In this document: one piece after another, positions 1 to 11,365 of the stretch | How positions within the stretch are numbered: position 1 is the first letter of the stretch | Layout of the letters: each line of letters opens with the position of its first letter | Assembly (NCBI RefSeq): GCF_033568475.1 | Contig: NC_133121.1 | Location: 78,946,589-79,010,588 of the forward strand | DNA from: Henckelia pumila | Lineage: Eukaryota > Streptophyta > Magnoliopsida > Lamiales > Gesneriaceae | Length of the DNA: 64,000 nucleotides | Reading direction: 5' to 3' | Made by a program: the position numbers and the translations under genes | Notes under the pieces: model-generated | Told to the model about the DNA's origin: nothing | The model's database searches: none | The model's input: only the letters and a program-made list of their open reading frames with translations

Positions 1-2599
1 TCCAACCAAAGATGGTGTAACTCCAAAACCCATTCCTCGAACCCGACCTCGAGCTTCCTTACCGAACACATGCTAATTGCATCTTTAGCAATGTTTGTCG
101 TGTTTTGATTTTCTAGCGGGCATTCTTCTAGTTCTTTCTGCAAATAACAAAGGTAATTAATGAGAAAATAAAAAATTTAAGTTTTCCATATTTTATTTTG
201 ACATATGCGAAAAAATAGTATACCAACTGAAATGACTCATCTACTATAACCTCTATAATTATTTAAAAGATATTAAAAAATGCGAAATTTTTCAAAAAAA
301 TTTCGACATGACATCTCTATAAATTATAAAATCCACCTGTCCCAATCAACACACTAAATATGCAACCAACAAGATAGAAAATTCAAAACGAGAAACGAAA
401 AGGAAACTAAGAAGAGAGGTTCGAAATCACAAATATCCAAAGTTTAACAGCTGAATAGTTTACAGGCCAATAAAACTGATCTAGAAATTCTTAAATTTAC
501 ATCCTTTTTATTACCATTTTCTCTCCAGCAGCTTGGCTACAAGGTTCTCCATTTTTTTTCTTGTGACCCTCAATCCAAACTTGAGATCTTGTAATCTTTG
601 TATCTGTTGTACTTTCTTTTTCCTTAAATATATAAATATATATATATATAAAATCGTTATACACAAAATTCAAAATATGTATCATTACTTTAAAAAAATA
701 ATACGTACCATAATGTGAGTCAAACGAGCATAACCTCTTCTGCTCATTGTGTGAATGTGGTCTTGTTTTACCCTCATTGCTCTAAATTTCGCACTCTTTT
801 CCTGATATTTAACAAACCAAGACTTTAATATAGATATTAAAAACAAATACAACTAAAATTAAAATCTAAAAATTGCATTGTATCTAGTACTCATTCTTGA
901 ACTCTATAATCATAATTCCAAACTTATTAATAAATGTATAAAACAACACGGGAGTAGACGTACGATTTTCCTTTTTAAAAAAAGACAAATATTTAATTTA
1001 AAAAATCATCCACCAGGCTGCCCTTGTTTTTAAAAGCACCCAAATGCCTCAAAAGCTATGAAATATAGTAGATAAAAGCACAAAGAATAGGCCGGGGAGA
1101 AATACATAGATACCCAATCGGCAAACAAGACATAGATGGTGGTGGACACACAGATCACTCAAGACACTGATTATTCTGCTGCTCATGAGGAAGATTCTGA
1201 TCGAACATGCTTGGGATTTGATGCAGAACTCGGGATTCAGAGGTAATGAAGGCATCAACATCGGAAAGGATGAAATTAGTGTACGAGAGCATGCTGCTAA
1301 AGTAGATGCAAAACTATTTATTCTTGAACTCTATAATCATAATACCAAACATTTAATTCATGTTTGTTGCATTTCTCAAAGATGGTGGCTGAAATTCCAG
1401 AAAAAGAAGCAAAGATGGAGGCTGAAATTCTTAAAAAAAAAAAATTGAGATGGAGGTTGAGAATCCAGAAAAAGGGGACTTGAATTTTGAATCACCAGAT
1501 GTGCCTGAAACTAAAGTTTTGACAATTGAGGAACTGACTTGTGTAGAGAAGAAGTCCACTGCTCAAAAAACTGATTAAATATAAACTGAAATTTATACCA
1601 TTCACACCACTAGGATAATATGGACAAGACCATATAACTCCTCAAAAAAGCCCAAAACTTTCCTGCTAAAACAACCATAATACCGTCACAATTCAAGTTT
1701 TTAAATGCATGAGTAGAAAACAAATAATATTATATTTTTTCTCATTTACAACACTATACATTCATTCTCATTTATCTATAAACTAAAAAAATCCAGCAGC
1801 AGGCAGAATCCGAAAAAAAAAACAAGACAATCCATCTAGTTCTTTTTATAAAAAATAAATGCTTACTTGAAAGGTAGGTGACAGTGTCTTCTTTACAAAT
1901 AATTCCCACTGACTTTGGTCCATATGTTCAGGCTTCAAAAGATTTAGATCTCTTGAAGCCCCTCGACCAGCATCAACCTCTCGTACAAGTATTTGAAGTT
2001 TAGACTTTCTATCACGCAACAATTTGGCTAACTTTCGAAATATTAATTTTTTTCCCAATCCTCAACTTTAAAATGCATCTGTACATAAAAAAAAAATTAT
2101 ATATCAAGATTTGCTCATAGAATTAAAAGTGGAAAATTCAGTTATTCAAGATATTACCTGAAGACAACTCCACATCTTGTCCTTCACTTCTTCTTCTATG
2201 TCATCCCATCTATCTAATGTGTAAGGCACAAATTCTTTTATCATGCAACCTAGAAAAGAAGCGTACTTAACTGAATTATCTCCAACCGGTTGTTCAAACT
2301 CATTACGCTCCAGCTCTTTGCATTTTTGTTGGCCACTAATCACTTTCAACTTTGATGGACCCCGTCCTTTTTTCTTTAATGTTTCCTCAATTGGTTCTTT
2401 TCCATTCAAATCTTGTGATAAATTAGGTGACGTGTGAGAGTTCCTTCTTGATAAACTATCAGCTATATTTTCCTGTAAAATAGCAAAAGAAGATGTTGAA
2501 ATGTACAAGTTTACTTCATTAAAATAAACCAAGATTTAAAATAAAATAAAATGTCACCTGAATTTCATCTACAGATGCTTTGTTGCGTTTTTTTCCCAT
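1..2599 (-). pseudogene. CACTA second ORF, plant Ptta/En/Spm-type (PF03004-like), broken and cut by window edge
   Basis: Inferred exons on minus: 2599-2558 (starts MGKKRNKASVDEIQ), 2472-2158, 2078-1867, 801-709, 622-515 and 137 to beyond 1, joined at GT-AG sites. Family-typical stretches are QPVGDNSVKYASFLG followed by a VPYT..RWDDIEEEVKDKMW block, LLKPEHMDQSQWELF, HTMSRRGYARL, SQVWIEGHKKKNG and GRVRGMGFGVTPS. The family is found beside TNP2 in plant CACTA elements and is thought to be the DNA-binding partner. Breaks: an A-tract near 2045-2052 is one base out of frame. A second shift lies near 85-95, between the AKDAIS reading and the GRVRG reading. The 801-1867 intron holds an unrelated plus-strand fragment. 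The C-terminus is beyond base 1. Confidence 0.75.
1140..1578 (+). pseudogene. Unrecognised coding-like fragment on the opposite strand inside a CACTA intron
   Basis: Plus-strand reading gives an acidic stretch (VDTQITQDTDYSAAHEEDSD) up to a possible donor after 1240. A second coding-like stretch from about 1384 begins MVAEIPEKEAKMEAEI and ends with STAQKTD and TAA at 1576-1578. The second part contains three imperfect repeats of about 35 bp, each starting GATGGxGGxTGA. A run of 12 A at 1433-1444 puts the two halves in different frames. I do not recognise the protein. Its orientation opposite to the transposon genes and its place within an intron suggest a captured host fragment. It could instead be chance open sequence of low complexity. 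Confidence 0.35.
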
Positions 2600-2784
2600 T
2601 TTTCTAATCTTTTGGCTGCTATGTAATGACCAGATCAAACAAGTAATATGACAAGATGCATCACTGAAAATAAAACATGCAGAAAAATATATTGCAAAAA
2701 GCATAACTTGAGAAGAACATTTATCAATCCAAATAATTATCAATCCAAATAAATAACTAAAATTTCAAAAAATAAAAATTCCAA

Positions 2785-5547
2785 TCATGTCTCAGTCACA
2801 TCAATTCCCTCGCACTCATTCCTTGAATATGGTTCTTTCTCTGTAATGTTAATCTCAAGTTGGGACACATCAAGAGGTATTGATGGCGTATATGCAACCT
2901 CTTCCAACTCATTCACGTTAGTACCTCGAGGCGGCGCTTTTAGCAACACATACCAATTTGATTCATCATTGTCCCTAGAATAGAATACTTGCTTTGCTTG
3001 TGATGCTAAAATGAAAGGATCGCTTTCAAAAGTTTTTATTCCTTGGTGTAAGTTGACCAATGTAAAACAATCCTCCATTTTTATACCAGTTCCAGGATTG
3101 GCCCAATCACACCTAAAAAAAGGCACTTGAAAAGAATAGTAGTCCAGTAAAATAATCTCTCTTATAACCCCATAGTAGGATAGTCTTCCTACTGTGTGAG
3201 AATAATCATTACCACTAGATTGACAAATAGTATCGGCTTCAATTGAGACACCACTGTCTTGTGTCGACCTTTCAATATCAATCGTATGGAAACGATGCCC
3301 ATTTATAATATAACCAGTATAAGATGTAACATGCTTTCTTGGACCATGTGCTAGCCATTGAATTCGGCCTGAAGAGTTGCCACGTGCATGTTTTGAAAAC
3401 CACTGAGAAAATGTTTCCATATGTTGCTTTTGTAACAATGTTTCATTGTTTAAGAAACGATGATCTTCTTTTTTAAGCTCCTCAATGTGCATCCTATTTA
3501 AATATTTAAAAAAGAGATGTTAGAGTATGCAAATTATGTAATAGACCAAGTGTAATAGAGTATGAAATTAACTATACTCACTGCAAGTAAGATTCAACTT
3601 CTGCGGTATTAAACAACACATATCTATGTGCAGCTTGCAACACATGGTCTTCTAAAATCTTTTCTTTTCCTTGGGAAATTGGGCGACCTTCCACTAATCC
3701 ATTTTCCAAATCCTTATTTCGATTAGAACGGACACCAATACTAGCTGCTTTTTTTATATAAGCACTACAAAATCGCATTCGTTCATCTGCAAGGTAACCC
3801 TCAGCTATGCAACCCTCTGGCCTTGCTCTGTTCTTCACATACCCTTTAAGTGTTTTCATAAATCTAAATCACAAAAAAAAAATTACCATGAAAGAAGTGC
3901 TGATATAAAAATCTAATTCGTTTTATACTATAAAGTTTGTCAAAAATATAAATTAATATTTATTACCTTTCAAATGGATACATCCAACGGAAGTGGACTG
4001 GCCCACACAAGCGAGCCTCTCTTGCTAAATGAATTGTCAAATGAACCGAGATGGTAAAGAAAGCTGGGGGAAAATACCTTTCCAACATGCATAGAGTTTC
4101 AGCAATACTCTCCTCGAGTTGTTCTAAACGGTTCCTGTTTAATACTCTTTGACACAATTCATTGTAAAATGCACTCAGCCTAAATAGAGCATTACGTGGA
4201 CCTTTCGGTAGAAGATTTATCAATGCTACTGATAGCAATTGTTGCATTAGAACATGACAATCATGAGATTTCAGCCCAATAAGCTTATGGTCTGCTATAG
4301 AAACACAATTACCAATATTTGAGCTATACCCATCAGGTAACTTTATTTTCTTCAGCCTAGAGCAAAATACATCCATTTCTTTTTTTGACAATGTGTACGG
4401 TGCAGCAGGCAAGTGATATGTATTTTCTCCTTTTTCTTGAGGATGTAATTCCTTTTTAATTTGTAAGTCCATCAAGTCTTTGCGAGCATTAATACCATCT
4501 TTTGATTTTTTCTTCACGTTTAACAATGTTCCTATGATATTCTCGCAAACATTCTTTTCGACATGCATGACATCTAAGTTATGACGTAGCATCAGCCCCT
4601 ACAAGTAACCATAAACACATTTCATCCTCTTAGTTCATGATAAATAACAATTTGTGGACAATAAACGTAGAATCAACTGGATGTCGCATCATATGATCTT
4701 GACTTTTGTGGTCGGCGTGCCAAATCAGGTCTTCAGCCATTTCTTCAGATTTAAATATCCTTTTCAATCTTGGTATCACTGGAAAATATCGTAGCACCTT
4801 TTCAGGAACTCCTTTATGAATTTTGGCAGTGAATTTGTCCACCTTCCATCTAGAAGAACCACACTTTGGACATGAGTTCAAATCCATAAACTCATTTCTG
4901 AATAAACAACAATCGTTTGGACAAGCATGAATTTTCTCATATCCTAGATCAAATGGTTTTAACAGCTTTTTCATTGAGTAAATAGAGTCTGGAAGAGTGT
5001 GTTTTTCTGGAAGCATCTAACCTAAGATCTTAAGGAGCTCATTGAAACTATGGTCAGTGTGGCCATTAGTAGACTTGTAGTTGTATAATGAGACTGTTGC
5101 TGACAACTTTGTGTAAGTCGTACAACCAGGGAATAAAGGACTTTCTGCATCTTCTAATAAATCAGCAAACTCATTATCTCTTGCCTCAGTCATTGTGTGT
5201 CCAATCTCTTCATTTGGCACAAAAGAGTCCCTGTATAAGTTATATGCATCTCTATTTTTATTTTCTTCTACCTGAACTCCTCTTGAACTACCTTCACCTT
5301 GAAGTTGTGGGTTATATATTTCACCATGAAAGACCCATGTTGTGTAAGAAGGATCGATCCCCTTAATGATCAGATGATCATACACTTCATCAAATTTCAA
5401 ATACTTCTTATTTTTACATTTCTTGCAAGGACATAAGATTACTTCACGTGTTTTGGCATAAAGTCTATCTTGTGCAATAAATTTTTGAACTCCTTCTTCA
5501 TATTCGGGTACAAGCCTTGAAGGCAGATGCATCCATTCCTTATCCAT
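2785..5547 (-). pseudogene. TNP2-like CACTA transposase without its catalytic core
   Basis: The start at 5547 (MDKEWMHLPSR) opens a transposase-associated domain with CPCKKCKN at about residues 40-47. A TAG at 5019-5017 interrupts the frame just before MLPEKHTLPDS, where intact relatives read through. The N-terminal part of Transposase_21 follows (CPNDCCLFRNEFMDLNSCPK) and runs to MRHPVDS near 4676. Beyond that the match stops. The next recognisable exon, 4598-3967, starts at MLRHNLDVMHVEKNV, which in intact members lies far downstream. The DDE-containing block is therefore missing. The exons 4598-3967, 3863-3582 and 3493-2785 join in phase and carry the DUF4218 region (YVKNRARPEGCIAEGYL) and the DUF4216 region (PFFRCDWANPGTG), ending at TGA 2787-2785. 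Confidence 0.88.
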
Positions 5548-8283
5548 TTCGTAAATGACTCAAACTCACTAAATATGGACGACAAGAAAAATAATAAATA
5601 ATCAAATAAAATTTTAAAACAATCGAACAATTGAAATTTACATTCTCAGTTGTAAATTTTTTAATCAATACACCCAAAAATTGTTATTTACAAAAAATAT
5701 TTGAAAGATTTCAAGATATTATATGGTTACGAAATTTGGCTATTGAGTGGTCCGATTCATAATTTTACTTATTAAAAAAGTGTAGGACAGTAAAAAAATA
5801 AAATGCAACAAGTTTTTAGAAAAATAGTTTCATTACTCTAAAAGTTTCAACAAAAATTTTAGCAATTTAATTATTTAAATCGCTCCATAATTTTTCACTT
5901 AAAAATATTTAAATAATATAAAATCACTTCACAGAAAGCAAGAACAATTAATCAACAACCACAAAACAATACAATTTCACAAATGAATCCTCAAAAACAA
6001 TAAAATCTAAAAATTAAATGAAAAAGTAATTCACTTACCTAGAAAGTTCTTGATTCTTCTTTCCCAGAGCTTTGTAGAAAATTTAGTGTCATTAATAACG
6101 TCAAATTAAAGAAGATGAATAACTTGATCAAAGTTTTATTTGATAAAAATTCACATATTCAGACTTACTACTTCAATTAAAATAATAAAAATACTACCAA
6201 AAAATGGAAAAAAACTAATAATTGTAAAGACGGGGAAATAACTGTATTTTTCCTAATGTAAACTGATTTATAAAAAAAATACAAAAAATACTGAACATAC
6301 AATTGAGCATCGAATTTCAATTCAATGTTTAAGGCAGAAAAATAATCAGGAAAGTACACATTATTACAAACTAGAGACTGACTAAATCATTCATTTACTT
6401 ACAAAAAAAGCTAGCATGTATTCACATATGTGACACATATATTCACTTAGAACTATCAATACCACTTCTTTATCACCAAGAAATGTTTCGAAGAGAAGGT
6501 CCTCACCTGATCTGTTCTAAAATCTCTAGGAATCCTCAAGCCCCTGCATCCAATAAATTATCAAAAAAAGTTATCATAATATTAATCAGGATATTAGTGT
6601 CAATTATCAATAATGAATAAATACACACACGGTGATATATTGCATCAATGGGGGCAAATAGATAGAATAAATATAATAATTCACATTAGGTTTTCATGAC
6701 AATATATATACACTGATTTCTCCATATGAAAGGCCAATAATATACAAAAAAACATAATAATAAATGGAAAAAAATAATATATTACGGGAAAAGGTTGAAA
6801 GAATAATATATAGTATTTGACAAATGACTTTAAATGGTTGTAAAGATTTAAAGAATCGTACCACCACAAATAATTTTTAAATAAATAAACAAGCAATAAA
6901 AACAACCGACCCAAACAGGCTGTGAATTGCCTTTATTTGTTCTCTTGGGTTCATTTTCACTTTCTCACGCTTCAGCCATATATATTGATGAAACTATCAA
7001 TAATTACTATTTATTATTAAACAAACAAATTTTAGTGGATGGTCTATCACCATTATATTTAATTTAATGCAGGCTTATTAAAAAAATACATTTAATTTCT
7101 AAGTGACAGATTAATTAATACTCGTGGCAATGCATGTTTATAAGATACAAAAAATTAAAGTGGAAGAAACTAAGCTTTTTGTCCATCTAGAAATTTTAGT
7201 GAAACGGGACCGATGATTTTTTTCGTTCTCTTTTTCTTTTCTTTTTTTTAAAAAAACATTTCATATGATCGGATGTTTGACCAGTTACATGATCTAAATT
7301 TGAGCTACATTTTTTATAGTCCTCAAAAGTCTTGAAAAATTCTGTTATTGTCAAAACTAAAAAAAAAAAAAAAACTCTAGATGCTTACTGTCCAGATCTA
7401 ATTCAATTATCAATAGTAGATAGGCATTATCTTTATCTATTGTGGTGAGAAATCAAATGATAAATCAGTGGCATTGTTTATAAAAGTTGACTCCCATAAT
7501 CTTGAGGAAAAAATGATATTTAAGTCAATATTTCAAGGCAAAAGTCTGGAGAAGATTGAGACTAAATCAATAATCACGTACAATCACATATCCTCAAACT
7601 GAAACCAAAAAAGTCCTCAAAATCATACACTTAACAGTAGATTAAATCTTTGTTTTTTGGCTGCTAAAATTTGATATTTTTTCCACTTTGTGATTTTTAT
7701 GGTTGTGGAAGATATCGTAATCATACATGTTTTTAACAAAATTTGCTTCAAGACAATCCAGCGACCAAAAAAACGTTGAATAACCATCTGAGATTTTGAA
7801 CTCAGAACCGAGAATAGCACATCCAAAGAAACCAAAAAAAAACCAAGAACAAGACTACAGATTCTGTAATAAAATATATCCAAAATTCCTAACAGACGTT
7901 TTAATCCTGGACAACTCTCTCTATCCTTATGCGACGGACAGAAATATACCTGGACACGACCTTCGATTTTTGAGAGCATAAGGATTCCACCGCGCTGCAT
8001 AACCTGTACGAAACATCAAATACTTGCTATGAAATAAGATTTTGGAGAACAGACTACGCACAGAACCTCATCTCGAAAAAAAAAAATAGGTACGAACCTT
8101 TGGGAGTAAACGATCGAAGGAATATAGAGAGCACACCGATGTAATTAAATTGTTGAATGATATTTGGAGATTGAGGGCACGGTAGATAGAAAGGAGATTT
8201 GGGATTTGAGGGAGAGTGTTGAACGAGATTTGGGGATTTGTGGGAGATAGAAAGGGTGCGGCGCCAAAAATTGTAGGCGGAAA
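5548..8283 (-). other. CACTA leader and subterminal non-coding region
   Basis: No supported coding exon. A plausible 5' UTR splice donor on minus (CTAGGTAAGTGAA) lies near 6039, which would give the transposase gene an untranslated first exon upstream. The rest is AT-rich sequence with A- and T-tracts. The 125-codon open stretch on minus at 7623-8000 shows no recognisable domain and is not called. Confidence 0.5.
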
Positions 8284-8369
8284 GATTTGGGGAATTTGGC
8301 GCTTAATAATTTTACTGCTCTTGATAGATTTGGGGAATTTGGCGCTTAATAATTTTACTCCTCAATATC
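8284..8369. repeat. 43-bp tandem duplication in CACTA subterminal region
   Basis: The motif GATTTGGGGAATTTGGCGCT starts at 8284 and again at 8327. The first 33 bases are identical and the remainder diverges. Confidence 0.85.
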
Positions 8370-8495
8370 AAGAGCTTACTTATGGAATGCTATTGATAAT
8401 ATTTTAATAGCGTACTGCTTTTTGAAAGCTGCTGAAAATATTATTTGCAGCCTGCAATTATTGGCAAGCTGCAATTATTATATATATTGAATTAT

Positions 8496-8599
8496 TAACA
8501 GCACACATAAATGTGTGTGCTGTTATTAATAACATCAACAGTGTGCTTTTATTGGGTGCTGTTGATGACGTGCTACGAATAGCTATATTTGTTGTAGTG
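8496..8599 (-). repeat. CACTA terminal repeat and subterminal hairpin motifs
   Basis: The terminal TTGTAGTG ends at 8599. Just inside it, about 8497-8526 forms a palindrome (TTAACAGCACACA paired with TGTGTGTGCTGTTA), and CATCAACAG near 8534 pairs with CTGTTGATG near 8561. The recurring ACAGCAC/GTGCTGT core resembles the short inverted motifs that CACTA-encoded DNA-binding proteins recognise near element ends. The binding role is inferred. Confidence 0.7.
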
Positions 8600-8856
8600 C
8601 TTATTTATAATTTGAGTTTAATTCCGGTTCACTACATTGATTGTGTTTGTAGATTGATTGTGTTTGTAAGTCATTATATATTATCAGATTCAATCTTATG
8701 AGAGTTCATTGAATCTTTTGTAGGAGAGTTGAAAACAGAGATTCTTAATATTTCAAAATTGTGTGTTTTAATTTATTTTATGATATTGTATGTATAGTTC
8801 TAATATTTTATATATTCAAGATTATAAAATTGTTTGTGATTAATTTTTCATTCCAG

Positions 8857-9434
8857 GGAAGAACATACGTTATATTCGTTGGACATGAGCCAGGTGTTTA
8901 TGACACATGGGCAGAAGCAAGCGACCAAGTTCTTGGATAAAGGTATGCTGTCCACAACTCCTTCGACAGTAGAGAGGAAGCAGAAAAAGTTTATCATGCA
9001 TATATGGTGAGAAAATCTGCATCGACTACATTCCGGAATACAAGAAACCAAAGTTCACATGCAATTCCGAGTTCAAGGACTGGAGGACCGTTCCGGACTA
9101 CAGGGACCAAACTTCACATGCATCTTCAAGTTCAGGGACTCAAGCATCCTTCCGGACTACTGGAAACCAAAGTTCACATGCAATTCCGAGTTCAAGGACT
9201 GGAGCACCGTTCCGGACTACAGGGAACCAAAGTTCACATGCATCTTCAAGTTCAGGGACTCAAGCATCCTTTCGGACTACTGGAAACCAAAGTTCACACT
9301 CAACTTCTACTGTAAGGACTGAAGTGAATATGACTAAGTTGGAGGAAATACAACAGAACCTAGATGAAATCAAGAGGATTGTCGCTAAGGTAGAAGTGAA
9401 TTTGAAAGCACTAAGAACTAGCAAAGATAATTAG
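8857..9434 (+). pseudogene. Viroplasmin/RNase H1 hybrid-binding-type domain with 20-residue repeats and a coiled-coil tail, disrupted
   Basis: After an acceptor (TTTTTCATTCCAG) the exon reads TYVIFVGHEPGVYDTWAEA and, past a stop, SFDSREEAEKVYHAYM. This is the pattern of the small domain found at the N-terminus of RNase H1 and in caulimovirus viroplasmin (PF01693). An in-frame TAA at 8938-8940 lies inside the domain. Four and a half repeats of about 20 residues (core FRTTGNQSSHA) follow, then a charged helix-like tail (EEIQQNLDEIKRIVAKVEVN) ending at TAG 9432-9434. The second repeat unit is 59 rather than 60 bp, which shifts the frame between the domain and the tail. An upstream exon may be displaced, because the CACTA end lies only 258 bp away. 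No virus-specific gene accompanies it, so I treat it as a plant gene remnant. Confidence 0.65.
9031..9329 (+). repeat. 60-bp minisatellite (about 4.5 units) within a coding exon
   Basis: Units begin at TTCCGG at 9031, 9091, 9150 and 9210, and at TTTCGG at 9270. The spacings are 60, 59, 60 and 60 bp. Alternate units are more alike (ATTCCGAGTTCAAGGACTGG versus TCTTCAAGTTCAGGGACTCA), so there is a 120-bp higher-order period. The 59-bp unit has lost one base near 9108. Confidence 0.92.
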
Positions 9435-10380
9435 AAATATTATTCTAAGTTGTTTCCTAGTTTGAATTTTATTATATAACTTGTTATGTTGGAAAAATTG
9501 ATGCATTTCCGAAAATTTTATGGCATTGTATGACTAAATTGTTCCCCTGTTCTATCTATTAATTAATCTGAGAGATGGTCAATGTTATTTATATCTTGTT
9601 TGGTTTATGTGCGCTTGTGTCTTTAGCACATTTGTACTTGTTATCGATGACAGTTTTTTTTTTCAATTTAAGGAATTTGCAAATGGATTCACTATCTTGT
9701 ACTTATACAACTGATTTGTGAATATATACTTGTATTGTCTGTTGTATAAATATTTTTTTGATTTAAGTCTTTTTGGTTTCTTTTTTCTTGGCCTCCTCTA
9801 TTCTCCTATCCCGTATCACTTGTATGAAAAATTGGGTGGTTTGGCCATTTGGCCGCCTCCTACTTATCTTTTTTAATGTGATTTCTGTTACTTCGTGCAG
9901 AGGCAGTTTCAATGCAAGTGAATTCAATATTTTTCATTGAAGTATTATGATCCTTCGAGTTGTTTGTATTTATTTATTACTTACGTTATCTTTTGATCGA
10001 GCTTTACTTGCACTATGAAATTCAGAAAATAAATGTATCTTGCATGCTCGAAATAATCGCAAGTGCACGATGCAAATTATAATATAGTATGTGAATACGA
10101 ATATCGTCCACATGGACTAATTGCACAATATTCATGAGTCGACAACCGGGGTCGGATCCCCTAAATCTCAACAAAAGAGGTTTAGCTACGCAAAGAATTC
10201 ATAACTAAAATCCACAAATTGAATTCAAAACAAAAATACAAAAGAAAAAGTTTGGAAGAAGAGAAAAATTGATTCACGATCGTTCTCCGCTCTTGAAGTT
10301 TTTTAGCCGCCAACGTGTGTTTTTTTCGCCTCCCTTGACCTAAAAAAAATGATCCTTATATATCTCCAAGAGTCCTTACT
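9435..10380. other. Intergenic, no gene seen
   Basis: Probable 3' flank of the viroplasmin-domain remnant, then T-rich sequence. From about 10040 a segment (CGCAAGTGCACGATGCAAAT and after) looks like a dispersed repeat boundary. I see no coding region. Confidence 0.4.
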
Positions 10381-10660
10381 TTGCAACTTTCCTTCCCAGT
10401 TCACGCCTAGGCGCAAGAAAAACTGTCTCGATTCTCAACTTTTTCCCAGTTCACGCCTAGACGCAAGAAACATCACGCCATAGCATGAAAAGTTCTGTTT
10501 TCACTTCTTCATAATCCTCGGTTTACGCCATGGCGCAGAAAATGTCAAGCCATAGCGTGAAAAGTTCTGCCTCCAGCTTCTGAAAATATACTATTTCACG
10601 CCTAGGCGTGAAGAAAGTCGAGCCATAGCGTGAAAACTTCTGCCTCCAGTTTTACCATAG
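10381..10660. repeat. Degenerate tandem repeats with CACGCCTAGGCG/CCATAGCGTGAAAA motifs
   Basis: TTCCCAGTTCACGCCTAG occurs at 10393 and about 10443. The motif CCATAGCxTGAAAA(G/C)TTCTG occurs near 10478, 10550 and 10623. CGCCTAGGCG is self-complementary. Unit lengths vary, so this is an eroded array or part of an old retroelement. Confidence 0.6.
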
Positions 10661-10814
10661 CACTTTCCGAGCTCCGTTTTCCGTCTTTTTCCTACAAAAC
10701 ATCTTAAACGCATGAGTAGATACTATAAAGCTCCAGAACTCGAATTTTAGACAGAAACACGGAAAAATCACAAATAACATGCTCAATAGAACCCAAAATA
10801 ATCTAACTTAACAT

Positions 10815-11357
10815 TAGAGCCGTCAATTTGGGTTAGGACCGCCGGGTTGGCCCGACACGCCACACAATTTAAGTGGGTTGGGTTGAAATTTTTTCAACCC
10901 AACAAAAGGTGGGCCTAGATGGGCCAACCCGCCTAGGCCCACGACCCGCGCGGGTTGGCCCGTCCTGGCCCGCGAGCCTGGAAAATTAATAATTTATTTT
11001 TATTTTTATTGTTATATATGTATTTTTTAATAAAAGTTGTGATTTTTTTTGTATTAATTACTTTATATAAAATTTACACACATGAAATCAATAATTAAAA
11101 TTTTTATTAATATGTTTCTATTAATATTTATTTATGAAATGATATTTATAATTAATTATAATATTTTTTATTTATTTTTATTTGTCGTGATCCAACCCGC
11201 GGGCCGGCCCGCCCAACCCGAAACCCACCTTGGGTTGGGTTGGGTTGAGGATTTTCAGCCCACCAGGATGGTGGGTCGGTCCGTCATCGACCCGCCAAGA
11301 GGTTGGTTTTTGGTGGGCCGGCCCGCCCCGCAATGGTTGGCCCGTTTGACAGCTCTA
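10815..11357. mobile_element. hAT-type MITE with GC-rich self-complementary ends
   Basis: The ends are TAGAGCCGTCAATTTGGG and CCCGTTTGACAGCTCTA, inverted. The 8-bp flanks are CTTAACAT (10807-10814) and CTTAGCAT (11358-11365), a hAT-length target duplication with one mismatch. The outer 150-180 bp on each side are rich in GGGTTGGCCCG-like sequence that can pair across an AT-rich core. There is no coding capacity. It belongs to the same family as the element at 52816-53588. Confidence 0.85.
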
Positions 11358-11365
11358 CTTAGCAT

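Larger units (their letters stand above)
1..8599 (-). mobile_element. CACTA (En/Spm) DNA transposon, internally deleted, left end outside window
   Basis: On the minus strand the element begins at 8599 with CACTACAACAAATATAGC, the terminal motif of the CACTA superfamily. It then has about 3 kb of subterminal and leader sequence, a TNP2-like transposase gene (5547-2785) and a second gene of the plant Ptta/En/Spm type (2599 to beyond base 1). The opposite terminus is not in the window, so the full length and the 3-bp target duplication cannot be checked. Both genes carry stops or frameshifts and the transposase lacks its catalytic core. This copy therefore cannot make active transposase, though it could respond to one supplied in trans. 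Confidence 0.85.

Noticed and set aside
5088..5366. 92-codon open frame on plus
   Set aside because: Antisense shadow of the CACTA transposase N-terminus.
7623..8000. 125-codon open frame on minus in the CACTA leader
   Set aside because: No recognisable domain, odd composition, and it lies where the family normally has non-coding leader.
9004..9322. Two overlapping open frames of 103 and 87 codons in the 60-bp repeat
   Set aside because: A 60-bp unit is a multiple of three, so any stop-free frame stays open. The reading that continues into the helical tail is the likely real one.
8857..9434. Viroplasmin-like domain as an endogenous caulimovirus
   Set aside because: The domain is shared with plant and other RNase H1-type proteins. 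No movement, coat or polymerase sequence lies nearby, and the following repeats are not viral in character.
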